The notes under the pieces were generated by a model that had not been told where the DNA came from, did not search any database, and saw nothing but the letters and a program-made list of their open reading frames with translations. A DNA stretch of 39,450 bases from Ligilactobacillus acidipiscis DSM 15836. Lineage in GTDB: Bacteria; Bacillota; Bacilli; Lactobacillales; Lactobacillaceae. The stretch's first letter is position 1, and the number at the start of each line of letters is the position of its first letter. The DNA lies in NCBI RefSeq assembly GCF_001435755.1, contig NZ_AZFI01000003.1:1-39450 (forward strand). Reading direction: 5' to 3'. Shown here in pieces: positions 36,736 to 39,450 of the stretch. Made by a program: the position numbers and the translations under genes.

Positions 36736-37062
36736 TCATTCATTTTCAATAGTTATATAATCTCGATAATTATCTATAATACTTTGGATCCCTAGTCTAA
36801 AACTTTTTAACAATAATTGAACTGCAGGCTTTTTAGCTTCATTCTTTTCAAGTGAAACTTTAAGATACCCGCCATTATTGTCATCCGAGACAACTTGAGG
36901 TGTCACAGATGCTAACTGTTCTAAACTATTAACAGTATTAATTGCTAAAACAGAAACCGCAGCACAAACAATATCGTAACCGAATTCGCCGGAATCAGCA
37001 TGTCCTTTTAACAAAAAACCGCAAAAAGTATCATTATTAGACAAAAAATGCGCTTTGATCAT
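36736..37062 (-). CDS. prp: Ribosomal-processing cysteine protease Prp
   Basis: Protease that cleaves the N-terminal extension of L27. The 108 residues contain the catalytic pair H21 and C33 in GHADSGEFGYDIVCAAVS, with the expected H-X11-C spacing. The gene lies between rplU and rpmA, its usual place in Firmicutes (ysxB in B. subtilis), and the L27 in this window has the LQFF target. AAGGAG lies about 11 bases before the ATG. Confidence 0.95.
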   Translation of the reverse strand: MIKAHFLSNNDTFCGFLLKGHADSGEFGYDIVCAAVSVLAINTVNSLEQLASVTPQVVSDDNNGGYLKVSLEKNEAKKPAVQLLLKSFRLGIQSIIDNYRDYITIENE

Positions 37063-37087
37063 GCAACATGCAACTCCTTAAATCTGG

Positions 37088-37396
37088 TTAGGCATTGATA
37101 GCATCAATAACAACCTTTGTGTATGGTTGACGATGACCTTGTTTTGTATGAGAATGTTTCTTAGGCTTATACTTGAAAGTAACAACCTTTTTCTCACGGC
37201 CTTGTTTTTCAACAGTACCAGTAACACTAGCACCATCAACAACTGGTGTTCCGATAACAGTTTTTTCACCGCCAACAAGAACAACTTGGTCAAAAGTAAC
37301 TTTGTCACCTGCGTTTGCAGCTAACTTTTCAACGTAGATTGCTTCACCGGCTTCAACTTTGTATTGTTTACCACCTGTTTTAATAATTGCGTACAT
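37088..37396 (-). CDS. rplU: 50S ribosomal protein L21
   Basis: Large-subunit ribosomal protein. I chose ATG at 37396 (102 residues), with AAGGAGG 9 bases upstream; the TTG one codon earlier is less likely. The family start [16 protein letters not shown], the middle [18 protein letters not shown] and the basic [19 protein letters not shown] are present. It begins the rplU-prp-rpmA operon, behind a structured leader and a strong promoter. Confidence 0.98.
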   Translation of the reverse strand: MYAIIKTGGKQYKVEAGEAIYVEKLAANAGDKVTFDQVVLVGGEKTVIGTPVVDGASVTGTVEKQGREKKVVTFKYKPKKHSHTKQGHRQPYTKVVIDAINA

Positions 37397-37511
37397 CAAT
37401 GTGCACCTCCTTGTAATTGACTTAGACTCGCCGTAATGTAGTGACTCAATTTGCCTGAGTACTTAAAAACTTAAAACGCGCGGTTGTAGTTGTGACATGC
37501 ACAAATACAAC
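37397..37511 (-). promoter_or_regulatory. rplU leader, probable L21 leader-type element
   Basis: The predicted leader of about 115 bases begins with a strong hairpin: GTTGTA and TTGTG (37511-37490 side) pair with CACAA and TACAAC around a five-base loop (37483-37511). L21 leaders are known in Bacillus and relatives. I cannot verify a covariance match, so the family assignment is tentative. Confidence 0.5.
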
Positions 37512-37517
37512 GTGTTA

Positions 37518-37546
37518 ATGTTAGCAGAAAAGAAACTACGTGTCAA
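37518..37546 (-). promoter_or_regulatory. rplU operon promoter
   Basis: Minus-strand TTGACA (37546-37541) and TAACAT (37523-37518) are 17 bases apart. The consensus -35 fits a highly expressed ribosomal operon. Confidence 0.75.
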
Positions 37547-37589
37547 TATTTATTCGTTAAAAAGCTTTTAATTAAGAGCAAAAATTGTA

Positions 37590-37619
37590 TTTGACATAAT
37601 CTACATATCTAGCCTATAA
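37590..37619 (+). promoter_or_regulatory. tRNA-Arg promoter
   Basis: TTGACA (37590-37595) and TATAAT (37614-37619) are both perfect, with an 18-base spacer. The tRNA begins 15 bases after the -10. It is divergent from the rplU promoter. Confidence 0.85.
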
Positions 37620-37633
37620 TATACCTTGTTGTT

Positions 37634-37707
37634 GGTTCGGTAGCTCAGCTGGATAGAGCATCCGCCTTCTAAGCGGATTGTCGAGAGTTCGAATCTCTCC
37701 CGAATCA
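37634..37707 (+). tRNA. tRNA-Arg (anticodon UCU)
   Basis: A 74-base cloverleaf. The acceptor arms GGTTCGG and CCGAATC pair fully, with discriminator A at 37707. The anticodon stem TCCGC/GCGGA encloses CTTCTAA, so the anticodon is TCT and it reads AGA/AGG. The T arm GAGAG-TTCGAAT-CTCTC is standard. CCA is not encoded. It has its own promoter and terminator. The 3' end of such tRNA genes is a common integration site for mobile elements, and the DNA beyond it is decayed. Confidence 0.97.
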
Positions 37708-37740
37708 TTATATATCAAATTAGAACGAATCAAAAATGTA

Positions 37741-37770
37741 AGAATGCCTTTATACCGGCGTTCTTTTTTT
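37741..37770 (+). terminator. Terminator after tRNA-Arg
   Basis: AGAATGCC (37741-37748) pairs with GGCGTTCT (37757-37764) with a G-U pair, followed by TTTTTT. Confidence 0.85.
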
Positions 37771-37780
37771 GTGATTTGAT

Positions 37781-37810
37781 ACAAAAACCATTAAAAACCA
37801 CTAAAAACTT
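37781..37810. repeat. Three phased A-tracts, 10-base period
   Basis: Three consecutive 10-base units (ACAAAAACCA, TTAAAAACCA, CTAAAAACTT) carry AAAAAC in the same phase. Two more A5 tracts follow within about 35 bases. One-turn spacing predicts intrinsic DNA bending, as found near integrase or regulator sites. Confidence 0.5.
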
Positions 37811-37867
37811 TTAGAGTGATGGACAAAAATGGACATAAAAACAGCTCCGATCACTCGAAACTGTGAA

Positions 37868-38039
37868 TTAATTTTTTTCATCAATGAACTCTATTGTAAC
37901 TCGTTTAGGTCGTCTACAGTAGCCATATTACGAATAAAACTGCGTGCTTGCGACTACGACCAGACAAATATGAACGATGTGGCCGATTATCGTTGTTCCA
38001 TTTTACAGACTCTTTCTTTTGTTCTTTGCTTTCTACCAT
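37868..38039 (-). pseudogene. Decayed small basic protein gene next to tRNA-Arg
   Basis: Reading from ATG at 38039, the first frame gives MVESKEQKKESVKWNNDN and RPHRSYLSGRS; another frame continues SQARSFIRNMATVDDLNELQ; after a second shift near TAGAG a third ends EFIDEKN and a stop at 37868. Joined, they make about 56 residues resembling the small 'KW..N..R..Y...RS.ARSFIRN.AT.EDL.EL..LI' proteins I recall as common in lactic acid bacteria, often near plasmid or phage DNA. Two frameshifts indicate it is dead. Family recall is from memory, and the function is unknown. Confidence 0.6.
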
Positions 38040-38270
38040 TTTATTAAACGAATATTGTTATAGTTCGTCACTGCTCGTTATCCTACTATATAGGTGGAAA
38101 AACTTTAAAGATGATGGGTGCGATAGTTTTGAATATAAGTAACTTGTAAAAAAGAACCTTTTTTCAAGCATTAACCGCACCAAACTAAATTAAAAATCGT
38201 TTATTGCAAGTTCTAGATCAACACAATTTTAATCATTATCTTTACAATTTTAGTTCGAACCCAAATTTGA
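38040..38270. other. Gene-poor stretch, nothing convincing
   Basis: AT-rich sequence between the decayed small gene and a terminator hairpin. A 37-codon minus-strand frame (near 38065-38175, starting MLEKRFFF) exists, but it has no ribosome site and no recognisable motif. I read this as degraded intergenic or former mobile DNA. Confidence 0.4.
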
Positions 38271-38357
38271 CTTCAAAAATAAGCTCGTTCCATTTGGGAG
38301 CGAGCTTATTTTATTCAGTTGAAAAACGAAATATAGAGTTGTTAACACTAGGGAATG
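38271..38357 (-). ncRNA. Candidate small RNA or repeat unit downstream of the second PlsC-like gene
   Basis: A perfect minus-strand TATAAT (38369-38364) with a weak -35 (ATGGAA, 17-base spacing) predicts a start near 38357. The unit has a GTTGGCA-x3-CCTAG motif at its 5' edge, spanning the predicted start, and ends at the terminator 38276-38312 with TTTTT. No ORF is inside. A similar arrangement occurs at 39174-39287. Confidence 0.3.
38276..38312 (-). terminator. Intrinsic terminator
   Basis: AAAATAAGCTCG pairs perfectly with CGAGCTTATTTT, and inner bases extend the stem. T-runs on both sides would allow action in either direction. Confidence 0.85.
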
Positions 38358-38512
38358 CCAACTATTATATGGTAGCATGCACCTGTTTCCATAAATACTT
38401 GTACAACATGAAAAAACCATCCTTTCGTACTACCACAAAGTCTAACAGACTCTCTCCTAGTTAGTTTGTTCTTGCTAAACAATTCAAAGGGTATTTTTCA
38501 TTTTATTTAGAA

Positions 38513-39070
38513 TTACAAAGCTGCAAATTTCAATTCAAGTTCTTCGTTCAAAATCTTTTTCTCTTTCTTGCTTAACCTTTCATCACTAGCAATAAAATAG
38601 GGTTTTCCAATAGTCAATCTAGATCTACCCCAACTGTTAAATTCAAATTTTGCTGGAACGATAGGCTTTTTACTGCTCTTCGCAATCAACAGATAACCTG
38701 ATTTTAGCTGGCTAGAATAACGTGAACCAGTTGGAAAAATTACAAATGATTGCTGATTTTCAGTCAGTTTTTTAATCGGAAATTGAAGAGTAGCTAAAGA
38801 GGGATTTTTTCTGTCGACCGGAAAAGCATTTAGTTTGCCTAAAAACCAGGAAAAAATCTTATTTTTAAATAATTCCTTTTTTGCAATAAAGAAAAAGTCT
38901 GTAGCTCTGATTTGTGTGGCAAATACTATAGCGTCAATAAAGTGATGATGTGGTGCTACGATAATGTATGAACCACTTTTGGGCAAGTTTTCGATCCCTT
39001 TAACAATGATCCGGCCAACGTAAATCATTAGGCAAATACCTAAGATAAATCTGACATATCTATATATCAT
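38513..39070 (-). CDS. Second PlsC-like acyltransferase
   Basis: A 185-residue 1-acylglycerol-phosphate acyltransferase-like protein, shorter than the PlsC at 24872-25504. The HX4D motif is in APHHHFIDA (about 39-47), then FFIAKKELFKN, AFPVDRKN, FPTGSRY (motif III, normally FPEGTRS) and KPIVPAKF (motif IV). One N-terminal hydrophobic segment is seen (about 6-24). All catalytic elements are present, so it is probably active; its acceptor is unknown. AAGGAGG precedes the ATG. It stands alone, in decayed DNA near the window edge, flanked by two similar terminator-ended units. Confidence 0.85.
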   Translation of the reverse strand: MIYRYVRFILGICLMIYVGRIIVKGIENLPKSGSYIIVAPHHHFIDAIVFATQIRATDFFFIAKKELFKNKIFSWFLGKLNAFPVDRKNPSLATLQFPIKKLTENQQSFVIFPTGSRYSSQLKSGYLLIAKSSKKPIVPAKFEFNSWGRSRLTIGKPYFIASDERLSKKEKKILNEELELKFAAL

Positions 39071-39173
39071 AATTGAACCTCCTTGTAGTTTGTCTGATAA
39101 TACTACATTGATTCCTCATTTCCACTATAAGTTAAAAAATTTAAATCAAACTTAATTCTGCCTCCAAACATTG

Positions 39174-39202
39174 AAAAAAGCTCATTCCAGAAGAATGAGC
39201 TT
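39174..39202 (-). terminator. Terminator upstream of the second PlsC-like gene
   Basis: AAGCTCATT (39179-39187) pairs with AATGAGCTT (39194-39202). On the minus strand it is followed by TTTTTTC, so it stops a transcript coming from the right. Confidence 0.8.
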
Positions 39203-39335
39203 GTCTGTATGAAAATAATTAGCCTATCCTCTTGATATCAAGTGACTAATGTATCAAACTACATTATGTTAGCTAGGAGTTGCCAACCTCTTAACTTTAA
39301 CATAAAATTTTTTAGATAGATAATTGTGCAAAACC
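39203..39335 (-). ncRNA. Candidate structured non-coding unit
   Basis: Before the terminator at 39174-39202 the minus strand holds a GTTGGCA-x3-CCTAG motif (39287-39273), a 7-bp hairpin (TAATGTA/TACATTA, 39247-39266) and a 12-base palindrome CTTGATATCAAG (39231-39242). No ORF is present. The start is not well defined. It parallels the unit at 38271-38362. Confidence 0.25.
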
Positions 39336-39362
39336 AAAAAACACAGGCCGCTAAGCCTGTGT
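39336..39362 (-). terminator. Terminator near the right edge
   Basis: ACACAGGC (39341-39348) pairs with GCCTGTGT (39355-39362). On the minus strand a T-run follows, so it closes a transcript entering from beyond the window. Confidence 0.85.
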
Positions 39363-39430
39363 AATGTAGAGAACATAGTGATCATTTCTCTCTCCCAAAA
39401 TTATTATAAACGTTAATTCATTTCCCCGAT

Positions 39431-39450
39431 TTAAAATTGAAGTGCAACAC
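39431..39450 (-). CDS. Possible C-terminal end of a gene cut by the window edge
   Basis: The minus strand reads V-A-L-Q-F then TAA at 39431-39433, with the remainder outside the window. The terminator at 39336-39362 lies downstream on that strand, as expected for a gene end. The sequence reminds me of transposase gene ends in lactobacilli (IS30-like), but six codons cannot establish that. Confidence 0.2.

Noticed and set aside
38204-38464. Plus-strand 86-codon frame (MQVLDQHN...)
   Set aside because: It reads straight through the terminator hairpin at 38276-38312, has no ribosome site and an irregular, cysteine- and histidine-rich composition.
1-39450. CRISPR arrays, rRNA genes, complete prophage or restriction-modification systems
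   Set aside because: No regularly spaced repeats, rRNA sequence, integrase, terminase or methyltransferase-endonuclease pair was seen.

Overview
The window reads as chromosomal core DNA from a low-GC member of the Firmicutes, most likely a lactic acid bacterium of the Lactobacillaceae. The signs are a complete lower mevalonate pathway, a D-lactate dehydrogenase, a C69 dipeptidase, LexA with a CGAAC-N4-GTTYG operator, strong AGGAGG-type ribosome sites with many TTG starts, and gene orders shared with Bacillus subtilis and lactobacilli. Genus cannot be fixed from the sequence alone.

Layout. (1) 1-7.6 kb, minus strand: dinG, a ypmB-like gene, aspB, asnS, dnaD, nth, the classic dinG-to-nth cluster without ypmA. 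(2) 7.5-11.9 kb, plus strand: a possible small RNA, then mvk-mvaD-pmk-fni, which turn mevalonate into IPP/DMAPP. (3) 11.9-15.7 kb, minus strand: an RNA m5C methyltransferase, an orphan membrane protein with MacB/FtsX-like layout, a MIP18/SufT-like protein, an alpha/beta hydrolase and a possible 56-residue ORF. (4) 15.7-20.6 kb: HAD phosphatase, lysA (minus), pepD and a degenerate metallo-beta-lactamase-like protein. (5) 20.6-25.5 kb: tsf and rpsB with a structured leader and attenuator, D-LDH, GIY-YIG protein, TrmN6-like methyltransferase, PlsC. (6) 25.5-27 kb: yneF, ynzC, lexA with its SOS box. (7) 27-37.6 kb, minus strand: rplU-prp-rpmA, a broken X-Pro peptidase gene, efp, Asp23/Gls24, nusB, folD, xseA, xseB, ispA, tlyA, argR, recN. 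This follows the B. subtilis yqhT-to-recN order but lacks accBC and dxs. Absence of dxs fits the mevalonate operon supplying isoprenoid precursors, which IspA then elongates. (8) 37.6-39.45 kb: tRNA-Arg(UCU), a decayed small ORF, a gene-poor stretch, a second PlsC-like acyltransferase and terminator-rich edge sequence, consistent with an old integration site.

Most of the window is ordinary housekeeping DNA. I see no clear novel multi-gene system. The points most worth checking are the doubly broken X-Pro peptidase gene beside efp, the decayed ORF downstream of tRNA-Arg, a promoter-plus-terminator unit without an ORF between dinG and mvk, two similar terminator-ended elements flanking the second PlsC gene, and the divergent MBL-like protein that has lost its metal ligands.
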